DNA from: Georgenia subflava
GTDB lineage: Bacteria > Actinomycetota > Actinomycetes > Actinomycetales > Actinomycetaceae
NCBI RefSeq assembly: GCF_009193155.1
Contig: NZ_VUKD01000003.1
Coordinates: forward strand, 434,001 to 498,000
Reading direction: 5' to 3'
Length of the DNA: 64,000 bases
The notes below the pieces were generated by a model, which worked only from the letters and a program-made list of their open reading frames with translations, had not been told where the DNA came from and searched no databases. This document shows positions 8,379-17,499 of this stretch, piece after piece. The translations under genes were made by a program, and so were the position numbers. Each line of letters begins with the position of its first letter. Within the stretch, counting starts at the first letter, position 1.

Positions 8379-8526
8379 GGGATCCTTATGGCGCAGGCGC
8401 ATCGGCCCCCTGTAGCACAGGGGCATCGGCCCCGTATGGCACAGGGCATCGGCCCCCCTATGGCACAGGCGTTATCGGCCCCCATCGCACGGGCGCCGTC
8501 GGCCCCCGCACGGCACAGGCGTCATC
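8379..8526. repeat. Tandem repeat, six 23-26 bp units
   Basis: Six head-to-tail units start at 8379, 8404, 8428, 8451, 8477 and 8501, each close to GGCCCCCTATGGCACAGG followed by a variable GCATC-like end. Neighbouring units form GGGGC-ATCG-GCCCC type mini-hairpins at their junctions. The array fills most of the 303-base gap between the RNase D and fadB-like genes; the remainder holds the fadB promoter region (TAGGCT at 8579-8584). Open frames across the array are repeats of low-complexity MAQ or YGTG motifs and are not taken as genes. Confidence 0.85.
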
Positions 8527-8591
8527 GGGACCTCTGGCCGACCGAGACCACGGGGCGCCGCAGGCGGCTCCCGCCCGGTAGGCTCGGCACA

Positions 8592-8604
8592 GGTATCTGA
8601 TACC
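8592..8604. promoter_or_regulatory. 13-bp palindrome GGTATCTGATACC at the likely fadB transcription start
   Basis: A perfect inverted repeat (6-1-6) lies eight bases after a TAGGCT -10 box (8579-8584) and 30 bases before the GTG start of the beta-oxidation gene. The placement at the predicted transcription start suggests an operator, perhaps for a TetR-type regulator of fatty-acid genes; no such regulator is in the window. Confidence 0.5.
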
Positions 8605-8634
8605 GACAGTGTCGTCTATCTGGTTGGAGATCCC

Positions 8635-10761
8635 GTGCCCGCTGCATCCACCGCCCCGTACGCCGAGCGCGTCACCGGGGTCCACCCGACCGACGTGGAG
8701 GTTCCAGGTCTGGGCACCGTCCTCGTGCTCACCCTCGCCCCGGAGGACGGGTCGGAGCGGCCGTGCACGCTCGGTCCGGCCGGTCTGGCCAACGTCGCGC
8801 GGGCCGTGGCCGACGCCGGGGCGCGAGCGGCGTCGTCGGAGGTTGCGGCCGTCGTCCTTACCGGCACCGGGCGCACCTTCCTCGCCGGGGCGGACCTCCA
8901 CCTCATCCGCTCCGCCGACCACGCCGCGCAGGTGCGCGAGCTGGCGGAGGGGGGTCACGAGGTGGTCGCCGCGATCGCCGACCTCCCGGTACCCACGCTG
9001 GCGCACCTGAACGGCTCAGCGCTGGGTGGCGGGCTCGAGCTCGCGCTCGCGTGCGACTACCGGACCGCCGTCGCCGGGGTGCGCGCGATCGGTCTGCCGG
9101 AGACCTACCTCGGGCTCCTGCCCGGCTGGGGCGGGTGCACCACCCTGCCGCGGCTCGTCGGACCGGACACCGCGCTGACCGTCATCGTGGACAACCCCGC
9201 GAGGAACAACCGCCTGCTGGCGGCGGCCACGGCCCAGGAGGCAGGACTCGTCGACGCGGTGCTCGACGTCGACGGCGGACCCGCCGCCGCCGTCGACTGG
9301 CTGCGCCGGGTGGTGACCGGTGAGGTGGCCGTCGAGCGGTCGAGCGGTGACTTCACCGACGAGGAGTGGCTGGCCGCCGTCGAGGCCCGGCACCCGCTGG
9401 CCGAGGCGAAGGCCGCCGGCGGTGCCCCCGCGCCCGCGCGGGCGCTGAAGACCGTCGCGGCGTCCCGCACGCGGACCCGGGCCGAGTCCTTCGCGGTCGA
9501 GGACGACGCACTCGTCGACCTGGTGATGACGGACCAGCTCCGTGCCGGGCTGTACGCCTTCGACCTGCTGACCCGGCGCGCGAAGCGCCCGGCCGGCCGG
9601 CCGGTGGACGTCGGACCGCGCGAGATCGGATCCGTCGGCGTGGCGGGCGCGGGGCTGATGGCCGGACAGCTGGCCCTGCTCCTCGCCCGCTCGCTCCGCG
9701 TACCGGTCACCATGCGCGACCTCGACGACGAACGCGCCGAGCGTGGCCTAGCCGCGGTGCACGCCCAGATCGACCACGCCGTGACGCGGGGACAGCTGCG
9801 GCCGGCGGAGGCCGAGCAGCTCAGGCCGCTCCTGAGGGTGACCACGCAGCTCGCCGACCTGGCCGGGACCGACCTCGTGGTCGAGGCGGTCTTCGAGGAG
9901 CCGGCGGTCAAGCAGCAGGTGTTCGCCGAGCTCGAGCAGGTCGTCGGCCCTCAGACGGTGCTCGCGACCAACACCTCGGCACTCTCGGTCAGCGACATGG
10001 CCGAGCACCTGGCCCATCCCGAGCGGGTGGTCGGCCTGCACTTCTTCAACCCGGTCGCGCAGATGCCGCTGGTGGAGGTGGTGCGCGCCGCCCGCACCGA
10101 CGACGAGACCTACGCGACGGCGTTCGCGGTCGCCGAGGCGTGCCGCAAGAGCGCCGTCGCGGTCGCCGACGCCCCGGGGTTCGTGGTCAACCGGCTCCTC
10201 GTACGGCTGCTCGGTGAGGTGCTCGGCGCCCTCGAGGAGGGCACCACCGTCGCGGACGCCGACGCCGCACTGGTGCCCATGGGGCTGCCGATGGGGCCCT
10301 TCCAGCTGCTCCAGCTCGTCGGCCCGGCGGTGGCCGAGCACGTGCTCGTCACCCTCAGGGAGAACCTGGGCGAGCGGTACCCCGACTCCCCCGGCCTCGC
10401 TCGGGTGGTGGCCGAGTGCCGGTCCTTCGTGCTCGGCGAGGGCCGTCCCTCGGCGACCTCGCCGGTCGACCCGGCCGTCGCCGAGCTCTTCGGTTCCCGG
10501 CCGCTGGCCGAGCCGCGGGACGCGGCGGGGCTGCTCGCCAGGGTGCAGAAGGCTCTCGCCGAGGAGACCTCGCTGCTGCTCGGCGAGGGCGTGGTCGGTG
10601 ACGTCGGGGACGTCGACCTGGCGATGATGCTCGGTGCCGGCTGGCCGCTGCACCTGGGCGGCCTCAGCCCGTACCTGGACCGAACCGGGGCGGCCGAGGA
10701 CGTCACCGGCAGCCGGTTCCACGAGCCGGGCGTGGCGAGCCTGCCGGTCGACGCGACGTAG
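8635..10761 (+). CDS. fadB: Bifunctional enoyl-CoA hydratase / 3-hydroxyacyl-CoA dehydrogenase
   Basis: Beta-oxidation multienzyme, 708 residues, the usual length. The N-terminal crotonase domain has the oxyanion-hole segments GTGRTFLAGADL and LNGSALGGGLELALACDYR, with catalytic Glu in GGGLE and in LPETYLGLLPGWGG. The dehydrogenase half begins near residue 335 with the NAD-binding VAGAGLMAGQLALLLA, continues through NTSALSVSDMAEHL and the catalytic His of VGLHFFNPV, and ends with two C-terminal helical domains (PGFVVNRLLVRLLGEV). GTG 8635 follows GGAGA. The thiolase partner that normally precedes this gene in actinobacteria is not present. Convergent with dxs, sharing a strong terminator. Confidence 0.93.
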   Translation: MPAASTAPYAERVTGVHPTDVEVPGLGTVLVLTLAPEDGSERPCTLGPAGLANVARAVADAGARAASSEVAAVVLTGTGRTFLAGADLHLIRSADHAAQVRELAEGGHEVVAAIADLPVPTLAHLNGSALGGGLELALACDYRTAVAGVRAIGLPETYLGLLPGWGGCTTLPRLVGPDTALTVIVDNPARNNRLLAAATAQEAGLVDAVLDVDGGPAAAVDWLRRVVTGEVAVERSSGDFTDEEWLAAVEARHPLAEAKAAGGAPAPARALKTVAASRTRTRAESFAVEDDALVDLVMTDQLRAGLYAFDLLTRRAKRPAGRPVDVGPREIGSVGVAGAGLMAGQLALLLARSLRVPVTMRDLDDERAERGLAAVHAQIDHAVTRGQLRPAEAEQLRPLLRVTTQLADLAGTDLVVEAVFEEPAVKQQVFAELEQVVGPQTVLATNTSALSVSDMAEHLAHPERVVGLHFFNPVAQMPLVEVVRAARTDDETYATAFAVAEACRKSAVAVADAPGFVVNRLLVRLLGEVLGALEEGTTVADADAALVPMGLPMGPFQLLQLVGPAVAEHVLVTLRENLGERYPDSPGLARVVAECRSFVLGEGRPSATSPVDPAVAELFGSRPLAEPRDAAGLLARVQKALAEETSLLLGEGVVGDVGDVDLAMMLGAGWPLHLGGLSPYLDRTGAAEDVTGSRFHEPGVASLPVDAT

Positions 10762-10817
10762 GGAGCGGCTCCTCGCGGGCGTGATCCGCGACAAGAGTGC
10801 GCCGCCCGTGGACCAGG

Positions 10818-10857
10818 TGTGGAACGTCCGTCAGGGAGTCCTGACGGATCTTCCACA
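10818..10857. terminator. Bidirectional hairpin terminator between fadB and dxs
   Basis: Inverted repeat with 18-base arms (TGTGGAACGTCCGTCAGG and its partner) and a GAGT loop; all but one internal pair match. It lies between two convergent genes, so it can end both transcripts. No U-tract follows on either strand. Confidence 0.85.
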
Positions 10858-10938
10858 TACTGCGAGGGCAGGCGGGACCGGGCAGACCCGCGAGGCAGGC
10901 GCGGACCCGGAGGCGATCGGCGGTCGGGCGCAGCGCCC

Positions 10939-12849
10939 TCAGTGTTCGGTGGGCAGCGACGTGGGCTCGGTCGTGCGGACGAGAGCCGCGACGGCCGACG
11001 CCGTCTCCCGGGCGATGTCCTGCCCACGCAGGTGGAAGGCCTCCACCAGCTGAGTACGGGACGCGTGCTCGAGGAACCGCAGCGGCACGCCGTGGCAGCG
11101 GACGGGCACGTCGGTGCCGGCCGCCGCAAGGGCGTCACGCAGCGCCGACCCGACGCCGTTGCTCGCCAGCCCGTCCTCGACGGTGACGACCAGGTCGTGC
11201 TGGCGGGCGAGGTGGAGCAGGTCCGCGCTGACGGGCAGCACCCAGCGCGGGTCGACGACCGTCGAGCCGATCCCCTGGGCGTCCAGCGCCGTGCCGACCT
11301 CGACGGCGGTGTGCGCCATGGGGCCGACGCCGATGACGAGGACGCGCGGGACGCCGCCGTGCCGGGCGAGGACGTCGACGCTCCCCTGGCGTGCGACTGC
11401 GGGCAGGGCGTCGGGCAGCGCACCCTTGGGGTAGCGCACGACGGTGGGTGCGTCGTCGATCGCGACGGCCTCGCGCAGCTCGGCACGCAGCGTGTCCTCG
11501 TCACGCGGGGCGGCGAGGCGCAGGCTCGGGACCGTGCGCAGCAGTGCCATGTCCCACATGCCGTTGTGCGAGGCGCCGTCGTCGCCGGTCAGGCCGGCAC
11601 GGTCGAGCACGAAGGTGACGCCGGCACGGTGCAGCGCCACGTCCATGAGCACCTGGTCGATCCCGCGGTTGAGGAACGTGGCGTACAGGGCGATGACCGG
11701 GTGCAGCCCGGCGAAGGCCATGCCGGCAGCCGACGTGACGGCGTGCTGCTCCGCGATGCCGACGTCGAAGACCCGGTCGGGGAACTCCTCCGCGAACGGC
11801 GCGAGCCCGACCGGCGCGAGCATGGCGGCCGTGATGGCGACGACGTCGCTGCGCCGTCGTCCGATCTCGACGATCTCCTCCGCGAACACCGACGTCCAGC
11901 CGAACCTCGACGGCGCGACGGGCAGGCCCGTCTCGGGATGGATGACGCCGACGGCGTGGAAGCGGTCCGCGACGTCGGTCTCGGCGGGCGTGTAGCCGCG
12001 GCCCTTCTCGGTGATGGCGTGGACGATGACCGGTCCGCCGAAGGCCTTGGCCCGCGAGAGCGCGACCTCCATGGCGGCGATGTCGTGGCCGTCGACGGGG
12101 CCGATGTACTTGATGCCCAGCCCCTCGAAGAGCCCCTGCGGCGCGATGACGTCCTTGAGCCCCTTCTTCATGCCGTGCAGGGCGTCGAAGGCCATCCGGC
12201 CGGGCGGGCCCGAGCGCTGCAGCGTCCGCTTGCCCCAGTCGAGGACCTTCTCGTAGTGCGGGGTCGTGCGAAGCGCGTCGAGGTGGTTGGCGAGCCCGCC
12301 GATGGTCGGTGCGTAGGAGCGCCCGTTGTCGTTGACGACGATCACGAGCGAGCGGTCCTGGCCGTCGGCGATGTTGTTGAGGGCCTCCCAGGCCATGCCG
12401 CCGGTGAGGGCGCCGTCCCCGATGACCGCCACCACGCTGCGATCGCCCAGGCCGCGGAGCTGGTTCGCCTTGGCGATGCCGTCGGCCCAGCTCAGTGCGG
12501 TGGAGGCGTGGGAGTTCTCGACGACGTCGTGGTCGGACTCGGTGCGCGAGGGATAGCCGGACAGGCCGCCGCGGCGACGAAGCTCGGTGAAGTCCTGACG
12601 CCCGGTCAGCAGCTTGTGCACGTAGGCCTGGTGGCCGGTGTCGAAAACGACGTGCTCGGCCGGGGAGTCGAAGACGCGGTGGACGGCGATGGTCAGCTCG
12701 ACCACACCGAGGTTCGGACCCATGTGGCCGCCCGTGCGCGCGACGGACGTGACCAGGAAGTCGCGGATCTCCTTGGCCAGCACCTCGAGCTCCGCCGTCG
12801 ACATCCGGCGCAGATCGGCCGGGCGACGGATGCGCTCCAGGTGACTCAT
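10939..12849 (-). CDS. dxs: 1-deoxy-D-xylulose-5-phosphate synthase
   Basis: Thiamine-diphosphate enzyme condensing pyruvate and glyceraldehyde 3-phosphate, the first step of the MEP isoprenoid pathway; 636 residues, family length. ATG 12849 follows GGAGGAAG. Visible landmarks: [14 protein letters not shown], the Mg/ThDP site [22 protein letters not shown]-like [13 protein letters not shown], the catalytic Glu region [18 protein letters not shown], and the conserved [20 protein letters not shown] -10 box at 12896-12901 (minus strand) lies about 47 bases upstream of the start. It is transcribed alone and terminates against fadB. Confidence 0.97.
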   Translation of the reverse strand: MSHLERIRRPADLRRMSTAELEVLAKEIRDFLVTSVARTGGHMGPNLGVVELTIAVHRVFDSPAEHVVFDTGHQAYVHKLLTGRQDFTELRRRGGLSGYPSRTESDHDVVENSHASTALSWADGIAKANQLRGLGDRSVVAVIGDGALTGGMAWEALNNIADGQDRSLVIVVNDNGRSYAPTIGGLANHLDALRTTPHYEKVLDWGKRTLQRSGPPGRMAFDALHGMKKGLKDVIAPQGLFEGLGIKYIGPVDGHDIAAMEVALSRAKAFGGPVIVHAITEKGRGYTPAETDVADRFHAVGVIHPETGLPVAPSRFGWTSVFAEEIVEIGRRRSDVVAITAAMLAPVGLAPFAEEFPDRVFDVGIAEQHAVTSAAGMAFAGLHPVIALYATFLNRGIDQVLMDVALHRAGVTFVLDRAGLTGDDGASHNGMWDMALLRTVPSLRLAAPRDEDTLRAELREAVAIDDAPTVVRYPKGALPDALPAVARQGSVDVLARHGGVPRVLVIGVGPMAHTAVEVGTALDAQGIGSTVVDPRWVLPVSADLLHLARQHDLVVTVEDGLASNGVGSALRDALAAAGTDVPVRCHGVPLRFLEHASRTQLVEAFHLRGQDIARETASAVAALVRTTEPTSLPTEH

Positions 12850-12950
12850 GCTGCTTCCTCCCTCGCGCGCACCCGGGTCGGTGCGCCAGCGCCCCACTCT
12901 AGAACGCCGGAAGAACGGGTGCAGTCCGGGCAGGCGGGCCGGCGTGGCGG

Positions 12951-14999
12951 TCAGGCGCCGATGCTGCGCAGCCCCGCGGCGGAGCGGGGGGTGAGCCGAC
13001 CGCCGTCGTCCCGCGTGAGGTCGAGGGCGGCCCCGCCCGCCCGCAGGCCCTCCACGGCCAGCCCACGACCGAGCGCGCCGGGGACGGGACGGACGCTGAC
13101 CGTGCCCGCGGGCACGTCGACGTCCAGGCCGAGCGCCGTCGAGAGGACGACGACGGCGGAGGCGGCCGACCACGCCTGCGGCCGGCACGCCGCCGGGTAC
13201 GGCACCGCGGCGGGAACCGTGCCGCGGGCGTCTCCGGCGAAGAGCTCAGGCAGCCGGAAGTCGAAGTCCGCGGCTGCCTCCAGCAGCGCGGCCCCGAGGC
13301 GACCGGCCTCCTCGGCGAAGCCTGCCCGGGCCATCGAGGAGATGACGATCGCGGTGTCGTGCGGCCACACGGCGCCACCGTGGTACCGCAGCGGCCAGTA
13401 CCCGCCGGAGCGTTCGGACAGGGTCCGCAGGCCGTAGCCGGAGCTCATCGACGGTTCCGTCAGGCGCCGCACCACACGCTCCTCCTCGTCGTGGCTCAGC
13501 AGCCCGGTACCGAGCAGGTGCCCGACGTTCGACGTCAGGGAGTCGACCGCGCGTTTGCGGCCGTCGAGGGCGATGGCCGGGTAGTCGCCGTCGTCGTCCG
13601 CCACCCAGAAGGCCGCGCGGAAGCGCTCGGCCAGAGAGGCCGCCCAGTCGCGCCACCGCTGGGCGCCGGGACGTCCGAAGTGGTCCAGGAGCGCGGCGCC
13701 GCCCACGGCCGCCTCGTGGGCGTACCCCTGCACCTCGCAGAGCGCGATCGTTCCCTCGGCCAGCGTGCCGTCGCGCCACTGGACGGAGTCGCCGGAGTCT
13801 TTCCAGCCCTGGTTCGCCAGGCCGGTGCCCGACTCGTCCACGTACTCGAGGAAGCCGTCTCCGTCCGCGTCCCCGTGCTCCGCCATCCAGGCGAGGGCGG
13901 CCTCGAGGTGCGGGAGCAGCGCCGCGACCTCGTCCTCCGGCATCCCCCACCTCCAGGCGTCGTGCAGGAGGCACACCCACAGCGGGGTGGCGTCGATCGT
14001 GCCGTAGTACGTGGGAGGCAGGACGGTGCGCTCGTCGACGACGAGCGCGGCGCGACGGACCTCGTGCAGGATCTTGCCCGGTTGCTCCGCGCTGGCCGGG
14101 TCGGTCCTGGTGCCCTGGGCCGCGGCGAGCGTGCGCAGCGTCCCGGCTGCCAGCTCCGTGCCGAGCGGGAGCAGCATGCGGGCCGCCCAGATGGAGTCCC
14201 TGCCGAAGAGGGTGAAGAACCATGGCGCGCCGGCGGCGAGGAACGTGTCTTCGGGTGACAGGTCGGACGTCATCCGCAGGGCGGAAAGGTCGGCGAGGCT
14301 CTGGTCCACCCATGCCGGGAGCCGCCGGTCGGTGGCGGTGACGGTCGGCACCGACCACTCCGGCCGGACGGCGGCCGGTTGCCGGACCACGCTCGCGGGA
14401 TCGGTGACGGTGAGAGTCCAGCCGACCGCTGCCGGGCGGCCGGCGCTCGCGACGACGTCCCAGCGCAGTACCGGAGACGTGACCGTGCCGACCACCTGCG
14501 CGCCGTCGACGACGACGGTAGTTGTGATGCCGTCGGGGCCGGTCCAGGTCACCTGCGTGGGCGAGATGTCGGCGGGTTCCTCCTGGCTCGGCAGACCCTG
14601 CTTCACCGTCTCCAGGGTCGCCATGTCGCTGCCGAGCGAGAGCTCGAGCCTTGCCCGCACCGGTTCCGCCGTCGCGGCCGAGAGGACGATGTCCTCGACG
14701 ACGGCACCTGGCTCCACCCGACGGCGCCGCACGACCCGGGTCGTGGGGTCGGCGCCAGGTCCGTCGACCGCCCGGGCCGCAGCGACCACGACCAGGCCGT
14801 CGGCGCCCTCGCTGCCGCCGGACAGGTGCTCGGGCTCCTCGCCGCCGACCGTGAGCAGCGCGCGGGACAGGACCCGGACGTCTGCGTGCATCACACCGTG
14901 CACCCCGGAGCCACGAAGCTGGCCGTCCGCACCGGACCACACCTGGGTCGGTGCCTGGAGGCAGACGAGAAGGTCGTGGAGGAAAGGCTGTCGAGCCAT
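12951..14999 (-). CDS. Glycogen-debranching-type (amylo-alpha-1,6-glucosidase-like) glycoside hydrolase
   Basis: Predicted cytoplasmic alpha-glucosidase, 682 residues, no signal peptide. The N-terminal third is the beta-rich glycogen debranching N-terminal domain ([32 protein letters not shown]). The C-terminal (alpha/alpha)6 barrel contains [59 protein letters not shown] and [16 protein letters not shown], the expected acidic catalytic clusters for GH15/GH63-like clans. ATG 14999 follows GGAG. It diverges from the LacI gene over a 121-base region containing the operator at 15073-15086, so it may be co-regulated with the sugar importer. The exact substrate (alpha-1,6 branches, trehalose-like or glucosylglycerate-like sugars) is not decidable. 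Confidence 0.85.
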   Translation of the reverse strand: MARQPFLHDLLVCLQAPTQVWSGADGQLRGSGVHGVMHADVRVLSRALLTVGGEEPEHLSGGSEGADGLVVVAAARAVDGPGADPTTRVVRRRRVEPGAVVEDIVLSAATAEPVRARLELSLGSDMATLETVKQGLPSQEEPADISPTQVTWTGPDGITTTVVVDGAQVVGTVTSPVLRWDVVASAGRPAAVGWTLTVTDPASVVRQPAAVRPEWSVPTVTATDRRLPAWVDQSLADLSALRMTSDLSPEDTFLAAGAPWFFTLFGRDSIWAARMLLPLGTELAAGTLRTLAAAQGTRTDPASAEQPGKILHEVRRAALVVDERTVLPPTYYGTIDATPLWVCLLHDAWRWGMPEDEVAALLPHLEAALAWMAEHGDADGDGFLEYVDESGTGLANQGWKDSGDSVQWRDGTLAEGTIALCEVQGYAHEAAVGGAALLDHFGRPGAQRWRDWAASLAERFRAAFWVADDDGDYPAIALDGRKRAVDSLTSNVGHLLGTGLLSHDEEERVVRRLTEPSMSSGYGLRTLSERSGGYWPLRYHGGAVWPHDTAIVISSMARAGFAEEAGRLGAALLEAAADFDFRLPELFAGDARGTVPAAVPYPAACRPQAWSAASAVVVLSTALGLDVDVPAGTVSVRPVPGALGRGLAVEGLRAGGAALDLTRDDGGRLTPRSAAGLRSIGA

Positions 15000-15072
15000 G
15001 GCTGTCTCCGTATCCGTTCCGTGATCTGCGGCGCTTGACAGCAAGTGTGACCTGGCGCACTCTTACCGTAGA

Positions 15073-15086
15073 TTGGATCGATCCAA
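15073..15086. promoter_or_regulatory. LacI-type operator TTGGATCGATCCAA
   Basis: Perfect 14-bp palindrome with the central CG typical of LacI-family operators. It lies between the divergent hydrolase and LacI genes and overlaps a plausible -10 box TAGATT (15069-15074) for the LacI operon. No second copy was seen before the binding-protein gene, so the whole operon is probably controlled from here. Confidence 0.75.
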
Positions 15087-15120
15087 AACGAAAGTGCCAC
15101 GGCGCCGGGAGGTGATCGAC

Positions 15121-16161
15121 ATGCCTGTCGACTCGCGCGCGACGCTGTCCACCGTCGCCCACCGCGCGGGGGTCTCGCGCCAGACGGTGTCGAACGCGAT
15201 GAACTCTCCCGAGATGCTTCGGCCGGAGACGCTCGCGCGCGTCCAGCAGGCGATCGCCGAGCTCGGCTACCGCCCGTCGCGTGCAGCCAAAGCACTGCGG
15301 ACGGGTGCAGCGCGGGCCATCGGGCTAGCCCTGCCCCCCAAGGCTGAGACGGGAGCGGGTGGCGTGGGAGACCGGTTCCTGCACGCAGTGGCGACCGCTG
15401 CGCGGAACCGCGGATACCGCATCTTGCTCCTGGCCGCCTCGTCGGACGACGACGAGCTCGACCAGTACGAAGAGGTCCTCGCGGCCCGGGAGATCGAGTC
15501 CGTCCTCCTGACCGGCACGCACCACGGCGACCCGCGCACCGCGTGGCTGAGCAGAGAGGGCGTCTCCTTCGTCACGTTCGGGCGGCCCTGGGGGGCCCAG
15601 GAGGAAGGGACCACGCACGCGTGGGTAGACGTCGACGGTGCTGCCGGCACCGACGTGGCCGTGACCCACCTCGCCGCCCTCGGCCACACCAGGATCGGAT
15701 TCGTCGGCTGGCCGGCGGGCTCCGGTGTCGGGGACGACCGGCGTGCGGGGTGGTTGCGGGCGGTGCACCGGCTGCGCCTGGCGCCGGCCGAGCAACCGTC
15801 CGCCTGGGTCGCGCGCACCGACAACGACGTCCGTGATGCCCGGTCGGCCGCCGCGACGCTCATCGCCGAGCGCAGCGCCACCGCCGTCGTGTGCGTCTCG
15901 GACACGGTCGCCCTGGGGGCGCTGCGAGCTGCGTCGGAGCACCCGCACACGGTTGCCGTGGCGGGCTTCGACGACACCCCCGTTGCGGCCGCCGTGGGAC
16001 TGACGAGTCTGGCCCAACCGCTGGAGGTGGCGGCGGAGAGTGCCGTCGCCCTCCTACTCGACGAGCGTCCGGCAGGCACGACTCCGCCCCCGACCCACAT
16101 CCTGCTCGACCCCGACCTCCAGGTCCGGGAGTCCACCGGTTCGAGGGTCGCCACCGCCTGA
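15121..16161 (+). CDS. LacI-family transcriptional repressor
   Basis: Sugar-responsive repressor, 346 residues. ATG 15121 is preceded by GGGAGGTG. The N-terminal helix-turn-helix is clear: LSTVAHRAGVSRQTVSNAMN, followed by the hinge helix in RPSRAAKALRTGAARAIGLA. The remainder is the periplasmic-binding-protein-like effector domain (FVTFGRPW, HLAALGHTRIGFVGWPAG, TAVVCVSDTVALGALRAA, VAVAGFDDTPVAAA). It probably represses its own operon and the divergent hydrolase through the palindrome at 15073-15086 until a transported sugar binds. The binding protein starts 33 bases after its stop. Confidence 0.95.
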   Translation: MPVDSRATLSTVAHRAGVSRQTVSNAMNSPEMLRPETLARVQQAIAELGYRPSRAAKALRTGAARAIGLALPPKAETGAGGVGDRFLHAVATAARNRGYRILLLAASSDDDELDQYEEVLAAREIESVLLTGTHHGDPRTAWLSREGVSFVTFGRPWGAQEEGTTHAWVDVDGAAGTDVAVTHLAALGHTRIGFVGWPAGSGVGDDRRAGWLRAVHRLRLAPAEQPSAWVARTDNDVRDARSAAATLIAERSATAVVCVSDTVALGALRAASEHPHTVAVAGFDDTPVAAAVGLTSLAQPLEVAAESAVALLLDERPAGTTPPPTHILLDPDLQVRESTGSRVATA

Positions 16162-16193
16162 AGCGGCCGGCCCACCACGCGAAGGAGAGATCG

Positions 16194-17471
16194 ATGTCCA
16201 CGAAACGTCCCAGTGGCCGCCGCTACGGCGTCCTGGTGCTTGTCGGCGCCATCACAGTGGCGCTCAGCGCGTGCGGTGGTGGATCCGGCTTCGACGACGG
16301 CGGGGACACCGCCGGTACGGACGGCGGCTCCGAGGGTGGTTCCGGCAGCCTCGATGTGCTCATTGCCTCCAGCGGCGATGCCGAGACCCAAGCGGTCGAG
16401 GAGGCGGTGGCCGCCTGGTCCGAGGAGTCGGGCACGGAGGCGAGCGTCAACGTGGCGGCGGACCTCCCGCAGCAGCTGAGCCAGGGCTTCGCCGCAGGCT
16501 CGCCGCCCGACGTCTTCTACGTCAGCACCGACCACTTCCCCGGATACGCCGCGAACGGTTCCCTCGAGCCGTATGCCGACCAGCTGGAGAACGTCGACGA
16601 CTTCTACCCCGAGCTCGTCAACTCCTTCACCTTCGAGGACCAGCTCTACTGCGCACCCAAGGACTTCTCCACGCTCGCGCTGATCATCAACGACGAGGCG
16701 TGGTCAGCGGCGGGACTCACCGAGGACGACTACCCCACGACCTGGGAGGAGCTTGCCGAGGTGGCGGCGACGTTGACCACAGACACTCAGGTCGGACTCT
16801 CGTTCGGGCCGGAGTGGCAGCGGATCGGTGTGTTCATGGCGCAGGCCGGCGGCGGACTGGTCTCGGAGGACGGCTCGGAGGCCGTCGTGGACAGCCCGGA
16901 GAACGCCGAGGCGCTGACCTTCGTGAAGGAGCAGCTGACGGCAGGCAACGTGAAGTACCCGTCCGAGGTCGGAACCGGCTGGGGCGGCGAGGCCTTCGGC
17001 ACGGCAGCCGCAGCCATGACGATCGAGGGCAACTGGATCACCGGCGCCATGCAGAACGACTTCCCGGACGTCGGCTACACGGCCGTCTCGCTCCCGGAGG
17101 GCCCAGCCGGTCCGGGGACGCTGCAGTTCACCAACTGCTGGGGCATCGCCGCCGACTCGCAGAACAAGGAAGCGGCCGTCGCGCTGGTCGAACATCTGAC
17201 CACCACCGAGCAGCAGCTGGAGTTCGCCCGGGCCTTCGGTGTGATGCCGTCCGTGCAGTCCGCGGCCGACAGCTACCTGGAGGAGTTCCCGGAGATGGAG
17301 GCGTTCCTCAGCGGGGTCGACTATGCCCAGGGTGTGCCGCCGATCGACGGGGTGGCGGCCGTCGTCAGCGACTTCAACGCGCAGCTCGAGGGGCTCGCGG
17401 GCGCCGAGCCGCAGGCGATCCTGACATCGGTGCAGTCGTCGATGTCCGCAGCCGTCGCCGAGGCGAGCTGA
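16194..17471 (+). CDS. Sugar ABC transporter substrate-binding lipoprotein
   Basis: Extracellular solute-binding protein of the family 1 (MalE/UgpB) type, 425 residues. The lipoprotein signal ends in LSAC (Cys near residue 27) and is followed by a Gly/Asp/Ser-rich linker. Typical core segments are LPQQLSQGFAAGSPPDVFYV, YCAPKDFSTLALIINDEAW, YPTTWEELAEVA and AAAMTIEGNWITGAM. ATG 16194 follows GAAGGAGAGA. It is cotranscribed with the LacI gene and both permeases. No ATPase is present in the operon, as is common for actinobacterial sugar importers that share one ATPase. The sugar is probably an oligosaccharide given the nearby hydrolase; this is inference. Confidence 0.94.
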   Translation: MSTKRPSGRRYGVLVLVGAITVALSACGGGSGFDDGGDTAGTDGGSEGGSGSLDVLIASSGDAETQAVEEAVAAWSEESGTEASVNVAADLPQQLSQGFAAGSPPDVFYVSTDHFPGYAANGSLEPYADQLENVDDFYPELVNSFTFEDQLYCAPKDFSTLALIINDEAWSAAGLTEDDYPTTWEELAEVAATLTTDTQVGLSFGPEWQRIGVFMAQAGGGLVSEDGSEAVVDSPENAEALTFVKEQLTAGNVKYPSEVGTGWGGEAFGTAAAAMTIEGNWITGAMQNDFPDVGYTAVSLPEGPAGPGTLQFTNCWGIAADSQNKEAAVALVEHLTTTEQQLEFARAFGVMPSVQSAADSYLEEFPEMEAFLSGVDYAQGVPPIDGVAAVVSDFNAQLEGLAGAEPQAILTSVQSSMSAAVAEAS

Positions 17472-17499
17472 GCCGGCCGACCAGGGAGAGGCCGGAATC

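Noticed and set aside
8379-8526. Possible CRISPR array at the 8.4 kb repeat
   Set aside because: Units are contiguous 23-26 bp without unique spacers, and no cas genes are present.
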